A stretch of 64,000 nt of DNA from Pseudodesulfovibrio alkaliphilus (GCF_009729555.1 NZ_WODC01000001.1:248001-312000), one strand, 5' to 3'. Shown: positions 49,632 through 63,143, numbered from the stretch's first letter. Notes: generated from the sequence alone by a model not told the origin. Numbers and translations are program-made.

Positions 49632-50302
49632 TGTCCCACTGCGGCGGCGAGGCCCTGCTGACGGTCAGGCGGGCGGCCAAGTTCTACGGCGGCAAGCTCG
49701 TCTTCAAGGACGTGTCCTGCGAGGTGCGGGCCGGCGAAATACTGCTGGTTGCCGGGCCCAACGGCGCGGGCAAATCCACCCTCATGCGCATGATGGCCGG
49801 GCTCTCCAGGCCCTCGGCCGGGGAGGTGGTCACCCACGCCGAGCCGGAACGCACCGCCTATCTTGGCCACGCCACCTTCATCTATCCGGGCATGACCGCC
49901 CTGGCCAACCTCGGCTTCTGGGGAACCATGTACGGCCTGACCCCCTCACGCGACGAACTGATGGCCCTGCTCAACCGGGTGGGCCTGGAGCGCGCTGCCG
50001 AGGAAAAGGCCGGATCGTTCTCGCGGGGCATGGCCCAGCGGCTGAATCTGGCCCGGGTCTACATGGTGCGGCCCGCCCTGCTCTTCCTCGACGAGCCGGG
50101 AACCGGGCTTGATCCCCGCTCCCTGGCCCTGCTGCGCCGGGAGATTACCGGGTTTCGAGACCAGGGTACCGGAGTGGTCTGGATCAGCCATCACATCGGC
50201 GAGGACGCGGCTCTGGCCGATACAGTCCTCGCCCTGGGCGGACGCCGGGTGGAGTACCTTGGCCCGGCACGGGAGTATGCGACGGAGGCCGGAACATGCT
50301 GA
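49631..50302 (+). CDS. ccmA: Heme exporter ATPase CcmA
   Basis: 223 residues. Walker A is GPNGAGKST, the signature is the CcmA-typical SFSRGMAQRLNLAR, Walker B is LLFLDEPGTGLD, and the H-loop is in ISHHIGE. With CcmB it powers release of heme-loaded CcmE from CcmC. It overlaps ccmF by one base and ccmB by seven. Confidence 0.95.
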   Translation: MSHCGGEALLTVRRAAKFYGGKLVFKDVSCEVRAGEILLVAGPNGAGKSTLMRMMAGLSRPSAGEVVTHAEPERTAYLGHATFIYPGMTALANLGFWGTMYGLTPSRDELMALLNRVGLERAAEEKAGSFSRGMAQRLNLARVYMVRPALLFLDEPGTGLDPRSLALLRREITGFRDQGTGVVWISHHIGEDAALADTVLALGGRRVEYLGPAREYATEAGTC

Positions 50303-50973
50303 AGCGCTCGGCAGCCATGGCCGCCAAGGATCTGCGGCTCTCGGTCTCCGGCGGGCAGGGGCTGGTGCAGGCCATGCTTCTGGGCCTGCTGCTCATTTTT
50401 CTGTTCAGCCTGTCCAAGCCCCTAGGCGGCGTGATAACGGCCCAGGCGGCAGGAGCCATCTTCTGGCTGGCATCGGCCTTCGGACTGGTCCTGGTGTTCA
50501 ACGACCTCTTTGCCATCGAGGAGGCCAACGGCGCACGGGTGGGCATTCTCTCGTCACCCGCGCCCGTCCATGCGGTATGGGTGGGCAAGGGGCTGGCCGG
50601 GCTGTGCCTGCTCCTGGTCTCGCAGCTGGTATTTCTCCCGGCCACCGCGGCCTTCCTGGGCCAGACCGTGTATGGTCCGTGGTGGCTGCTGCTCACGACC
50701 CTGATCGGGGCGGACATCGGGCTGGTGGTCATCGGGGCGCTGCTTGGCGCACTGTCCCAGGGGCAGGCGGCCAGGGAATCGCTGCTCTCGGTCATCGTGT
50801 TCCCGCTGCTGCTGCCCGTGCTGCTGGCGGGCATCACCCTGTTCGCCCTCTGTTTTTCGCCGGAACCCGCTGAAGGTCCCGGCAGCTGGCTCGGGTTGAT
50901 CCTCGCCTTTGACGCCCTGTTCGCGGGGGCCGGATTGTTCCTCTTTCCCTTTGTCTACAGCGGTGAGGAGTAG
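50296..50973 (+). CDS. ccmB: Heme exporter membrane subunit CcmB
   Basis: 225 residues with six hydrophobic segments. The start MLKRSAAMAAKDLRL, the FSLSKPLGG turn and the LFNDLFAIEEANGARVGILSSP loop match CcmB. Its ATG lies inside the end of ccmA; ccmC starts three bases after its stop. Confidence 0.93.
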   Translation: MLKRSAAMAAKDLRLSVSGGQGLVQAMLLGLLLIFLFSLSKPLGGVITAQAAGAIFWLASAFGLVLVFNDLFAIEEANGARVGILSSPAPVHAVWVGKGLAGLCLLLVSQLVFLPATAAFLGQTVYGPWWLLLTTLIGADIGLVVIGALLGALSQGQAARESLLSVIVFPLLLPVLLAGITLFALCFSPEPAEGPGSWLGLILAFDALFAGAGLFLFPFVYSGEE

Positions 50974-50976
50974 CCA

Positions 50977-51642
50977 ATGAAGGTGAAGATTCTGGCCGCA
51001 TCGGCCGCCGTGGCCCTGCTGGCTCACCAGTATATGATCTGGTTCTACGCGCCCGTGGCCCAATCCGGGCCGGTGCAGAAGATTTTCTACATGCACCTGC
51101 CGTGCTCCTGGTGGGCGCTGGCGAGTTTTTTCGTGGTCTTTCTCGCCTCGCTGCTCTACCTCTTCCGGCGCGATCCCGCCTATGACCGCATGGCCGGGGC
51201 CGCCGCCGAGCTGGGGGTGCTCTTCGCCACCTTGAGCCTGATCACCGGCTCCATCTGGGCCAGGGCCGAATGGGGACACTGGTGGATATGGGACCCCAAG
51301 CTGACCACCTCGCTTATCATGTGGTATGTGTACGCGGGCTATCTGGTCCTGCGCTCCACGCCCATGGGCCGCGAGCGCAAGGCTTTGGTCTGCGCCGTGC
51401 TCGGCATCGTGGCTTTTCTGGACGTACCTCTGGTCTTTTTCGCCGCCAAGCTGTGGGGCAGCGCCCATCCCGATGGCGTGGCCAGGGAGAGTTCGGGCAT
51501 GGCTCCGCGCATGTGGCACACGATATTCACCGGCCTCGCCGCCTTTGGCCTTGTCTGGGGGGCCATGCTCCTGACCCGTGCCGGGCAGTTGGCCCGGCTG
51601 GCCCGGCTGGAGGCCATGCTGATATGGGACGAAGAGGCGTGA
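50977..51642 (+). CDS. ccmC: Heme transfer protein CcmC
   Basis: 221 residues, six membrane segments. The WWD motif reads WGHWWIWDPKLTTSLIMW. The flanking heme-ligand His residues are in FYMHLPCSWWAL and in PRMWHTIF. It attaches heme to CcmE. Confidence 0.95.
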   Translation: MKVKILAASAAVALLAHQYMIWFYAPVAQSGPVQKIFYMHLPCSWWALASFFVVFLASLLYLFRRDPAYDRMAGAAAELGVLFATLSLITGSIWARAEWGHWWIWDPKLTTSLIMWYVYAGYLVLRSTPMGRERKALVCAVLGIVAFLDVPLVFFAAKLWGSAHPDGVARESSGMAPRMWHTIFTGLAAFGLVWGAMLLTRAGQLARLARLEAMLIWDEEA

Positions 51643-51713
51643 CCGCAAGGCAATAAATACCACACGTCCCAAAACCGGACGGCTTGAACACCCGATCAAA
51701 CCAAGGAATCCCT

Positions 51714-51863
51714 ATGTCTGCAACAACCTATATCTTTCTGGCCAATTGCGCGGTCTGGCTCGGCGTGACCGGCTATCTCGTATTCCTGGCCACCCGCTCG
51801 GCCGAACTCGAAAAACGCGTGCGGCAACTCGAACTGCTCGGAGGTGACGACAATGACCGCTAG
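51714..51863 (+). CDS. ccmD: CcmD-like small membrane protein
   Basis: 49 residues: one membrane helix (TYIFLANCAVWLGVTGYLVFLA) followed by a charged helix (SAELEKRVRQLELLGG). Size, topology and position directly after ccmC are those of CcmD, which helps release heme-CcmE. AAGGAA lies upstream of the ATG. Its last 11 bases overlap the next gene. Confidence 0.82.
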   Translation: MSATTYIFLANCAVWLGVTGYLVFLATRSAELEKRVRQLELLGGDDNDR

Positions 51864-52449
51864 CAATGTGGAACTGGGCCGCAAGGCCGTCATCGCCATG
51901 GTTTTCTTGGGCGTGGCCGCCATGTTCGTGGCAAGCTTCGTCTACCGGCTGAACAACCCGAACCTGTTCGTGGCGTCCCGGCAGACGCCCAACCAGGAGG
52001 TGTCTCCCGGCACCATGCCCCCGGGCATGGAGCAGATGGGCGGCAACATGGCCCGGATCAGGGATTATATGGCCCAGGTGGAGGCCAACCCCGACGACGT
52101 GGACGCCTTGATCGGCCTTGGCAACTCCTTTTTGATGATGCGCGCCTGGGAACGCGCCGTGGCCCCCCTCGACAGAGCCAACGAGCTGCGGCCCGGCGAC
52201 ATTGAGGTACTCAAGGGCATCGGCATCGCCCGGTTCAGTCTGGAGGACTACATCAAGGCGTCGGCCGCCTACGATGAGATCCTGGAGATCGCTCCCGATG
52301 ACACTCTGGCCCTTTTCAATCTGGGCGTTATTTTCAAGTATTACTTCGACAAGCCCGATCAGGCCCGCGCCTATTTCGAAAAAGTCCTTACCCTTGAACG
52401 CGAGGACTCGGAGATGATCAAGCTGGCAAAACAGGAACTTGAAAAGTAA
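51853..52449 (+). CDS. Membrane-anchored TPR protein of the ccm operon (CcmI-like C-terminal part)
   Basis: 198 residues. One N-terminal membrane helix (AVIAMVFLGVAAMFVASFVY), a linker rich in Pro/Met, and then three TPR units (NPDDVDALIGLGNSFLMMRAWERAV, GDIEVLKGIGIARFSLEDYIKA, DDTLALFNLGVIFKYYFDKPDQA). It may hold apocytochromes for CcmF, as the TPR part of CcmI does. GGAGGTGA precedes the ATG and lies inside ccmD. No ccmG or ccmH follows. Confidence 0.82.
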   Translation: MTASNVELGRKAVIAMVFLGVAAMFVASFVYRLNNPNLFVASRQTPNQEVSPGTMPPGMEQMGGNMARIRDYMAQVEANPDDVDALIGLGNSFLMMRAWERAVAPLDRANELRPGDIEVLKGIGIARFSLEDYIKASAAYDEILEIAPDDTLALFNLGVIFKYYFDKPDQARAYFEKVLTLEREDSEMIKLAKQELEK

Positions 52450-52500
52450 AAGTCCTTGAATACCAGGATTTTGCCCACAGCACGCCGAGGCGTTATCCTA

Positions 52501-52528
52501 TTGACAAGATTCGCGAAACATCTACAAT
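52501..52528 (+). promoter_or_regulatory. Strong predicted sigma70 promoter of the liv operon
   Basis: TTGACA (perfect, 52501-52506), a 16-base spacer and TACAAT (52523-52528, five of six), giving a leader of roughly 110 bases before livJ. Confidence 0.65.
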
Positions 52529-52647
52529 GACGCATTCATCCGCAGACGTGAGCGCACGTGCTGTGGCCCGTGGCGTTTCAGTGAAAAAATCGTCGCGGAA
52601 CAGTGTGTTGCTGAGAAAACTTATACTTTAGTGAGGAGAGAGGAAGT

Positions 52648-53814
52648 ATGCGCACCAAACTGCATTTGATCGTGCTGTGCCTCGCCATGGTCGCCATGCT
52701 GGCGGCCTGCGGCAGCGAAGAGAAAAAAGCCGATGAAAAGGCCGATGTCCAGACCGGCGAGGTCGCCCCGGCCGGCAAGCTGGTCCTCGGCGTGGCAGGC
52801 GCCCATTCCGGCGATCTGGCCTCCTACGGTCTGCCCAGCGTCAACGCCGCCAGACTGGTGGCCGCCAAATTGAACGCCGCGGGCGGCGTCAACGGCATGC
52901 AGGTGGAGGTTGTGGCCCAGGACGATCAGTGCAAGCCTGAGCTGGCCACCAATGTTGCCACCAAGATGGTCTCCGACAAGGTCTCCATCGTACTCGGGCA
53001 CATTTGCTCCGGCGCCACCAAGGCCGCCCTGCCCATCTACCTTGAGTCCAGAATCGTGGTCATGTCCCCCTCGGCCACCAACCCGCCCCTGACCCAATCC
53101 GGCGAGTACCCGAACTTCTTCCGCACCATCGCCCCGGACGATGCGCAGGCCGCCCTTGAGGTCTCCTTTGCCAAGAGCCTGGGCCTCAAAAAGCTGGCCG
53201 TCATTCATGACAAGGGCGACTACGGCATGGGCTTCGCCAACTTCTGCAAGCAGTTCATCGAGGCCGATGACGAGATGGAAGTGGTTCTGTACGAGGGAGT
53301 AACCCCCGGCGCGGTGGACTACTCCGCTGTGATCCAGAAGATCAGAAGCTCCGGTGCCGACGGCGTGATCTTCGGCGGCTACCACCCCGAGGCATCCAAA
53401 ATCGTCTCCGGCATGCGCAAGCGTGATCTTGCCATCCCCTTCCTCTCCGATGACGGCGTGAAGGACGATACCTTTATCAGGGTCGCTGGCGAGTTCGCCG
53501 AAGGCGTGTATGCCACCGGCCCCATGGACTTCTCCACCAACGCCATCTTCCAGGAGGCCGTGGCCGCCCACAAGGCCGAGTTCGGCTCCGACCCCGGCCC
53601 GTTCTTCCCCGAGGCCTACTCCGCCGCCCTGGCCCTGCTCACCGCGGTGCAGAACGCCGGTTCCACCGACTATGACAAGGTCATCGAGGCCCTGCGCACC
53701 CAGTATGTGGACACCCCGGTCGGCTCGATCAAGTTCGATGCCAAGGGCGACGCAGAAGGCGTCGGCTTCGCGGTTTACCAGGTGCAGGATGGCAAGTACG
53801 TGGAAATCAAATAG
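52648..53814 (+). CDS. livJ: Branched-chain amino acid-binding lipoprotein
   Basis: 388 residues. The lipobox LAAC (Cys at about 21) predicts a lipid-anchored periplasmic protein. The body is a type I periplasmic binding protein: LVLGVAGAHSGDLASYGLPSVNAARL, VLGHICSGATKAALPIY, VVMSPSATNPPLTQSG and RTIAPDDAQAALEVSFAKSLG. The ligand is likely leucine, isoleucine or valine from the operon. GAGAGAGGAAG precedes the ATG. Confidence 0.93.
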   Translation: MRTKLHLIVLCLAMVAMLAACGSEEKKADEKADVQTGEVAPAGKLVLGVAGAHSGDLASYGLPSVNAARLVAAKLNAAGGVNGMQVEVVAQDDQCKPELATNVATKMVSDKVSIVLGHICSGATKAALPIYLESRIVVMSPSATNPPLTQSGEYPNFFRTIAPDDAQAALEVSFAKSLGLKKLAVIHDKGDYGMGFANFCKQFIEADDEMEVVLYEGVTPGAVDYSAVIQKIRSSGADGVIFGGYHPEASKIVSGMRKRDLAIPFLSDDGVKDDTFIRVAGEFAEGVYATGPMDFSTNAIFQEAVAAHKAEFGSDPGPFFPEAYSAALALLTAVQNAGSTDYDKVIEALRTQYVDTPVGSIKFDAKGDAEGVGFAVYQVQDGKYVEIK

Positions 53815-53838
53815 GTTGTCATAATCAGATGCCTTTAT

Positions 53839-53868
53839 CCAGGGGACAGGCTCACGCCTGTCCCCTGG
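53839..53868 (+). promoter_or_regulatory. Strong intercistronic hairpin after livJ
   Basis: CCAGGGGACAGG and CCTGTCCCCTGG form a perfect 12-bp stem with loop CTCACG. The tail TGTATTT is a poor terminator, so it more likely protects livJ mRNA or partly reduces transcription of livHMGF, giving excess binding protein. Confidence 0.6.
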
Positions 53869-53895
53869 TGTATTTAACGTATAGGACCAACATCA

Positions 53896-54798
53896 ATGGA
53901 TTATTTTCTTGAACTCTTTTTCGGTGGCCTGACACGGGGGAGCATCTACGCCCTCATCGCCCTGGGCTACACCATGGTCTACGGCATCATCGAGCTGATC
54001 AACTTCGCCCACGGCGAAATCTACATGATAGGGGCCTTTACCGGCCTGATCGTGGCAGGCGTGCTGACCACCCTCGGGTTCCCCGAGGCTTCCATACTGG
54101 TCATCGCCCTGATCTGCGCCGTCATCTGGTCGGCCTCGTACGGCTACACCGTGGAGAAGATCGGCTACAAGCCCCTGCGCGGCGCACAACGCCTCTCTCC
54201 CCTCATCTCGGCCATCGGCATGTCCATCTTTCTTCAGAACTACGTCATGCTCGCCCAGACCCCGGACTTTCTGCCCTTCCCCTCGCTCACGCCTCAGTTC
54301 GATTTCATGCGGCCCTACAGTGCCATCATGAACTCCTCCGAGCTGGTCATCGTCGTGGCCACCATTGCGGTCTGCGTCGGCCTGACCCTGTTCATCAAGT
54401 ACACCAAGCTCGGCAAGGCCATGCGCGCCACGGCCCAGAACCGCAAGATGGCCATGCTCGTCGGCGTCAATGTCGACATGGTCATCTCGGCCACCTTTGT
54501 CATCGGGTCGAGCCTGGCCGCGGTGGGCGGAGTGCTCATCGCCTCCCACATCGGGCAGATCAACTACTTCATCGGCTTCATCGCGGGCATCAAGGCTTTT
54601 ACCGCCGCAGTGCTGGGCGGCATCGGGTCCATCCCCGGAGCCATGCTCGGCGCACTGGTTCTCGGTCTGACCGAGGCCTTTGCCACCGGCTACGTCTCCT
54701 CGGACTACGAGGACGTGTTCGCGTTCTGCCTGCTCGTGCTCATCCTGATCTTCCGGCCCGCTGGCATCATGGGCAAGGAAAAGGCACAGAAGGTGTAA
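53896..54798 (+). CDS. livH: Branched-chain amino acid permease LivH
   Basis: 300 residues, about eight membrane segments. The start FGGLTRGSIYALIALGYTMVYGIIELINFAHGEIYMIGAF is the LivH signature. GKAMRATAQNRKMAMLVGVNVD and FTAAVLGGIGSIPGAMLGALVLG contain the ATPase-contact and conserved turns. It forms the inner-membrane channel with LivM. Confidence 0.95.
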   Translation: MDYFLELFFGGLTRGSIYALIALGYTMVYGIIELINFAHGEIYMIGAFTGLIVAGVLTTLGFPEASILVIALICAVIWSASYGYTVEKIGYKPLRGAQRLSPLISAIGMSIFLQNYVMLAQTPDFLPFPSLTPQFDFMRPYSAIMNSSELVIVVATIAVCVGLTLFIKYTKLGKAMRATAQNRKMAMLVGVNVDMVISATFVIGSSLAAVGGVLIASHIGQINYFIGFIAGIKAFTAAVLGGIGSIPGAMLGALVLGLTEAFATGYVSSDYEDVFAFCLLVLILIFRPAGIMGKEKAQKV

Positions 54799-54846
54799 CC
54801 GGGCATTCACGGCGGCCTGACCGCCTTGCCTTACAAGGACTATCTC

Positions 54847-56139
54847 GTGAACAACACAATCAACGAAACAAGCCCGCTGGGGATACTACGCCACATCCTC
54901 TCGGCCGGATGCCGGAACATCCCCCACGCGTTCCAAAAATCCGTCATGGTAGCCGCATGGTTCGCCTTCCTGACCTTCCCCATCCTGGTCGTCAAGGTCA
55001 ACACCATTGACGGAACCATCCTCTGGCGCTGGGAGAACATGGTCTCCATCGCGGTGGCCACCTTCTTCGGCTCCTATCTCTGGCGCTGGCTGCTGGCCCG
55101 CAAGGAGCTCAAGCGCGATGAGGCGAAGCGGGAAACCCTGGCCGAAAGACTGCTGACGACAATCCAGTCCCATCCCGTGCTCAAGCTCGCCGGGCTCTGC
55201 GCCATTGCCGTCCCTGCAGTGCTCTATCCCCAGGTCTTTGACCTTTACCAGACCAACATCATGGTCTCCTGTCTGGTCTTCATCGTGCTCGGTCTCGGAC
55301 TGAACATCGTGGTGGGCCTGGCAGGTCTGCTGGACCTCGGCTACGTGGCCTTCTACGCCTCCGGCGCCTACGCCTACGCCCTGTGCAACATGCACTGGGA
55401 CATCGGATTCTGGACCATGCTGCCCATCGGCGCGGCCTTGGGCACCGTCATGGGTGTCCTTCTCGGCTTCCCGGTGCTGCGCCTTCGGGGCGACTATCTG
55501 GCCATCGTCACCCTCGGCTTCGGCGAGATCATCCGCCTCGTGCTCGAAAACTGGGGCGAAGTGACCAAAGGCCCCTCGGGCATCTCCAACATCTCGCGCC
55601 CCGAATTCTTCGGCATGAAGCTGACCATCGCTGAATCGACCATGTATATGTATTACATCATGCTCGGCCTCCTGGTTCTCACCATCTTCTGCGTGAACCG
55701 TCTGCAGTATTCGCGCATCGGCAGGGCATGGCTTGCCCTGCGCGAAGACGAGATCGCCTGTCAGGCCATGGGCATCGACAAGGTCAAGACCAAGCTCCTC
55801 GCCTTTGCCCTGGGGGCCACCTGGGCAGGCATGGCCGGAGTCGTGTTCGCGGCCAGAACCACCTTCATCAACCCGGCCTCCTTCACCTTCTGGGAATCGG
55901 CCATCATCCTTTCCATCGTGGTCATCGGCGGCATGGGCTCCATCCGGGGCGTCATCGCCGGAGCCATCATCCTCATCCTCGTGCCGGAATACCTGCGCGA
56001 ATTCTCTGAGTTCAGAATGCTCCTGTTCGGGGCCATCATGGTCATGGTCATGGTCTTTCGGCCTCAGGGACTGATCAGCGCCAAACGCAAGGTCTACACC
56101 TACAAGGGCGCAAACACAGCGGGGGCGGCCAATGAATAA
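54847..56139 (+). CDS. livM: Branched-chain amino acid permease LivM
   Basis: 430 residues from the GTG at 54847, eight bases after AAGGA. An N-terminal portion of about 120 residues with extra hydrophobic helices precedes the core, which starts near LGLGLNIVVGLAGLLDLGYVAFYASGAY. GDYLAIVTLGFGEIIRLVLENW, LREDEIACQAMGID and VVIGGMGSIRGVIAGAI are typical. It overlaps livG by eight bases. Confidence 0.94.
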   Translation: MNNTINETSPLGILRHILSAGCRNIPHAFQKSVMVAAWFAFLTFPILVVKVNTIDGTILWRWENMVSIAVATFFGSYLWRWLLARKELKRDEAKRETLAERLLTTIQSHPVLKLAGLCAIAVPAVLYPQVFDLYQTNIMVSCLVFIVLGLGLNIVVGLAGLLDLGYVAFYASGAYAYALCNMHWDIGFWTMLPIGAALGTVMGVLLGFPVLRLRGDYLAIVTLGFGEIIRLVLENWGEVTKGPSGISNISRPEFFGMKLTIAESTMYMYYIMLGLLVLTIFCVNRLQYSRIGRAWLALREDEIACQAMGIDKVKTKLLAFALGATWAGMAGVVFAARTTFINPASFTFWESAIILSIVVIGGMGSIRGVIAGAIILILVPEYLREFSEFRMLLFGAIMVMVMVFRPQGLISAKRKVYTYKGANTAGAANE

Positions 56140-56918
56140 CCCGGTTCTCAACGTTAAGGCCGTGGACAAGGACTTCGGCGGCATCCGCGCCCTGGACGAT
56201 GTCGATCTCGTGGTGCACCAAAAGGAGATTGTGGCCCTCATCGGTCCCAACGGGGCGGGCAAGACCACCTTCTTCAACTGCATCACCGGCATCTACACCC
56301 CCACCAGCGGCGACGTGCTGCTGGACCCGAAAGCCTCGGGCAAGCCCGTGCGCGTCAACGGCAAGAAGCCCAACAAGGTCACCGAGCTGGGCATGGCCAG
56401 AACCTTCCAGAACATCCGGCTCTTCCCCTCCATGACCGCCCTGGAAAACGTCATGATCGGCACCCACTGCCGGACCAAGTCCGCCGTATTCGGAGCCATC
56501 ACCCGCTGCAAGGCCACACGCAGGGAGGAGCAGGCCGTCATTGACCACAGCTATGAGCTGCTCGTGCTGATGGGGCTTGAAAAGTACGTCAACGAAACAT
56601 CGGCCAACATGCCCTACGGCAAGCAACGCCGACTGGAGATAGCCCGGGCCCTGGCCACCGACCCCTTCCTGCTGCTGCTCGACGAACCTGCAGCGGGCAT
56701 GAACCCCCAGGAGACCCATGATCTTGAAAAACTGATTGTAGACATCCGCGACCGCCTGGGCATCTCCATCATGCTCATTGAGCACGATATGAAGATGGTC
56801 ATGTCCATGTCCGACCGGATCTACGTTCTCGACTACGGACGGATGATCGCGGACGGCACTCCCCGCGAGATCGCCGAAAACCCGGCCGTGATCAAGGCCT
56901 ACCTCGGGGAGAGCGACG

Positions 56919-56926
<8 letters not shown>
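56132..56926 (+). CDS. livG: Branched-chain amino acid ABC ATPase LivG
   Basis: 264 residues. Walker A is GPNGAGKTT, Walker B LLLLDEPAAGMN, and the H-loop is in MLIEHDMK. The signature is changed from LSGGQ to MPYGKQRRLEIAR, normal for LivG. The C-terminal VIKAYLGE is also typical. It overlaps livF by eight bases. Confidence 0.95.
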
Positions 56927-59166
<2,240 letters not shown>

Positions 59167-59232
59167 CCCGAAGCAGGGCCAGGACCGGGTTTCACCTTTT
59201 CATTTTCCATGATGTGAAGTAAAGAGAGACAC

Positions 59233-60777
<1,545 letters not shown>

Positions 60778-60810
60778 TACGATTCTGTCTCCTGTAACCA
60801 GGGTGGATAT

Positions 60811-61137
60811 ATGTTTGGAATAGGCGGACCCGAACTTCTGATCATCTGCGTTGTGGCTCTCATCGTCATCGGCCCCAAGAAGCTGCCAGCCATGTTGCGG
60901 TCGCTGGGCAAGGGCATGGCCGAGTTCAAGCGCGTCACCACCGACGTGAAAAGCACTCTCGACGACGAGGTCAAAAAAGCCGAGGCAGCCGCACGCAAAC
61001 GCGAGGTGGACGAGGAAATGGAGCGGCGCAAGGCTGAAAAGGCCGCCGCTTCCGCCGACCAAAACACCGAAGCCTCTGCCGCGCCTGAAGGCACCTCTGC
61101 CGACGACTCGAAAACGGAGGCCAGGGACAAGGCATGA
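60811..61137 (+). CDS. tatB: Twin-arginine translocase subunit TatB (TatA/B family)
   Basis: 108 residues. The start [35 protein letters not shown] has the membrane helix, G-P hinge and amphipathic helix. The charged tail ([20 protein letters not shown]) and the glutamate in GPEL favour TatB over TatA. It precedes tatC with an ATGA overlap. Confidence 0.9.
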   Translation: MFGIGGPELLIICVVALIVIGPKKLPAMLRSLGKGMAEFKRVTTDVKSTLDDEVKKAEAAARKREVDEEMERRKAEKAAASADQNTEASAAPEGTSADDSKTEARDKA

Positions 61138-62441
61138 CCCCGGACAAGGAAGAGGCCAGAAACGGGGCCGTCGGAAAGCAGGAAACGGACCCCTCAGCCA
61201 CCGCTGCCACGGATGATCCCTCGCTGACCGAGCCCAATGGGCCGGTGATTTCCGACGAGGAGCTGGCCCAGGCCAGAGAGGCCCTGGACCGCGACCCGGC
61301 GGAGGGAGATCGGGGCGGAACCGACGAGCCTGGATCGGACGAGACCTCCGGCCCCGATGCGCCGGGCGGCAACAACGCCCCGCCTCCTGCCGTGCCCGGT
61401 GACGGCACCGCGGGTGACGCCGAACCAGAACCCGACTCCGAAGACGGGGAAGGCGCACAGATGAGTCTGCTCGACCACCTGGGCGAACTGCGCCTTCGGC
61501 TGACACGCAGCTTCATCGCCATCGCGGTGGGCACGGTCGCCTGCTACGGCTTTGCCGAGCAGATGTTCAACATCCTGATGCAGCCGATGATCGAGGTCTT
61601 CCAGCAGCGCATGGCGGACAAGCCCATGCTGCCCATCGGCTTTTACGACGATCTGCGGGACGCCCTGACCAAGCTCCTGGGCGAACAGGGATTCCAGCAC
61701 ACGGACAAGATCGACCTGTTTGTGGACGCCCTGCAGCGCTCTCTGGTGCAGATGGCCCAGGAGGGGCACTTTCAGTACACCTATCCGGCCGAGGCGTTTT
61801 TCTCGTACATCAAGATTTCCATCGTGGCCGGGCTCTTCCTGGTCAGCCCTTACGTCTTCGCCCAGATATGGGGCTTCATCGCCCCGGGCCTTTACGCCCA
61901 CGAGCGCAAATGGATGATACCCATGGCCGTGATCTCGGCCGCGTTCTTCACCTCCGGCGCCCTCTTCGGTTACTTTGTCGTCTTTCCCTTTGGTTTCGAG
62001 TTTTTTGCCAGCTTCTCCACCGAGGGCATCCAGTTCACGCCCAAACTCAATGAATACCTGAGTTTCTGCCTCAAGCTGCTCTTTGCCTTCGGGTTTGTCT
62101 TTGAACTGCCCCTGTTCATCTTCTTCCTGGCGCGCATGGGCATGGTCTCGTCCCAGGGGCTGCGCAAAAAACGCAAATACGCCATTCTTATCGGCTTTGT
62201 GCTGGCCGCCGTGCTCACCCCGCCCGATCCCTTCACCCAGTGCCTCATGGCCGGGCCGCTGATCGTTCTCTACGAGGTGGGCATCTGGGTCGCCTTCTTC
62301 TTCGGCAAGAACGAAAAACGCCACCTGGAACGACGCGCCAAGGCCGAGGAGGCCGCCCGGGCCGAGATGGACGCCGCCGCTGCCAACAGGCAGGACAAGG
62401 AAACGGCTGACAAAGAGGCGGGAGAACCGGACAAGGCATAG
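61134..62441 (+). CDS. tatC: Twin-arginine translocase subunit TatC with long N-terminal extension and enlarged first loop
   Basis: 435 residues, against about 250 for typical TatC. The first 109 residues are an acidic, Pro/Gly-rich extension. The core starts at Met110 ([13 protein letters not shown], with the conserved twin-arginine-binding Glu). The first periplasmic loop, between PMIEVF and AEAFFSYIK, is about 50 residues longer than in E. coli. [23 protein letters not shown] and [22 protein letters not shown] follow normally, and the tail is charged. The ATG overlaps the tatB stop, which supports the long form. It recognises Tat signal peptides in the inner membrane. Confidence 0.92.
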   Translation: MTPDKEEARNGAVGKQETDPSATAATDDPSLTEPNGPVISDEELAQAREALDRDPAEGDRGGTDEPGSDETSGPDAPGGNNAPPPAVPGDGTAGDAEPEPDSEDGEGAQMSLLDHLGELRLRLTRSFIAIAVGTVACYGFAEQMFNILMQPMIEVFQQRMADKPMLPIGFYDDLRDALTKLLGEQGFQHTDKIDLFVDALQRSLVQMAQEGHFQYTYPAEAFFSYIKISIVAGLFLVSPYVFAQIWGFIAPGLYAHERKWMIPMAVISAAFFTSGALFGYFVVFPFGFEFFASFSTEGIQFTPKLNEYLSFCLKLLFAFGFVFELPLFIFFLARMGMVSSQGLRKKRKYAILIGFVLAAVLTPPDPFTQCLMAGPLIVLYEVGIWVAFFFGKNEKRHLERRAKAEEAARAEMDAAAANRQDKETADKEAGEPDKA

Positions 62442-62555
62442 ACCAGCCGGACAGGGGTGGAACACGGCACATGGCGCAACTGCCCGGTTTCCTTTTCTAG
62501 AGTTTTACTATACACTCCTGCCCGAAGAGTGACGCTGCAACACAAGGAGAGGCCC

Positions 62556-63143
62556 ATGGGCAAGCGCACGGCCACGGTCAAGCGGGCCACCAAGGAAACG
62601 GACATCCTCCTGACGCTGACCCTCGAAGGCGAGGGCCGGGTGTCGGTGGACACAGGCATCGGCTTTGCCGACCACATGCTCACCCTGGCTGCCTTCTGGG
62701 CCGGATTCGATCTCGACCTCACCTGCCGGGGCGACCTTGAAATCGACTCGCACCACACCCTGGAGGACATTGGCCTGTGTCTTGGCCAGGCCCTGTCCGA
62801 GGCCCTGGAAGACAAGCACGGCATTGTCCGTGTGGCCTCGGCCAAAGTGCCCATGGACGAGGCCCTGGCCGAGGTGGTCATCGACCTCTCGGGCAGACCA
62901 TACATCGTCTACGACGACGCCCTGCTGCCGGACATCATCGCCGGGGACGAAAAGGACGTTTGGCGCGAATTTTTCAAATCGTTTGCCTACAGGGCTGGCA
63001 TGAACCTGCACATCCAGTTTGTTTACGGCCAAAACGGCCACCACCTGCTTGAAGCCGCCTTCAAGGCCCTGGGCATTGCCCTGTCCCAGGCTGTAAGGGT
63101 CGGACGTTCGGGGGTTTCCAGCACCAAAGGGAGTCTTGACTGA
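62556..63143 (+). CDS. hisB: Imidazoleglycerol-phosphate dehydratase
   Basis: 195 residues from the ATG after AAGGAGA. The two metal-binding motifs are [12 protein letters not shown] with [15 protein letters not shown], and [17 protein letters not shown]. It acts in histidine synthesis and is monofunctional, without a phosphatase domain. Its stop overlaps the next start (TGATG). Confidence 0.96.
   Translation: MGKRTATVKRATKETDILLTLTLEGEGRVSVDTGIGFADHMLTLAAFWAGFDLDLTCRGDLEIDSHHTLEDIGLCLGQALSEALEDKHGIVRVASAKVPMDEALAEVVIDLSGRPYIVYDDALLPDIIAGDEKDVWREFFKSFAYRAGMNLHIQFVYGQNGHHLLEAAFKALGIALSQAVRVGRSGVSSTKGSLD

Noticed and set aside
51844-51852. GTG start for the ccm TPR protein
   Set aside because: The GTG is part of the GGAGGTGA ribosome binding site; the ATG at 51853 has ideal spacing.
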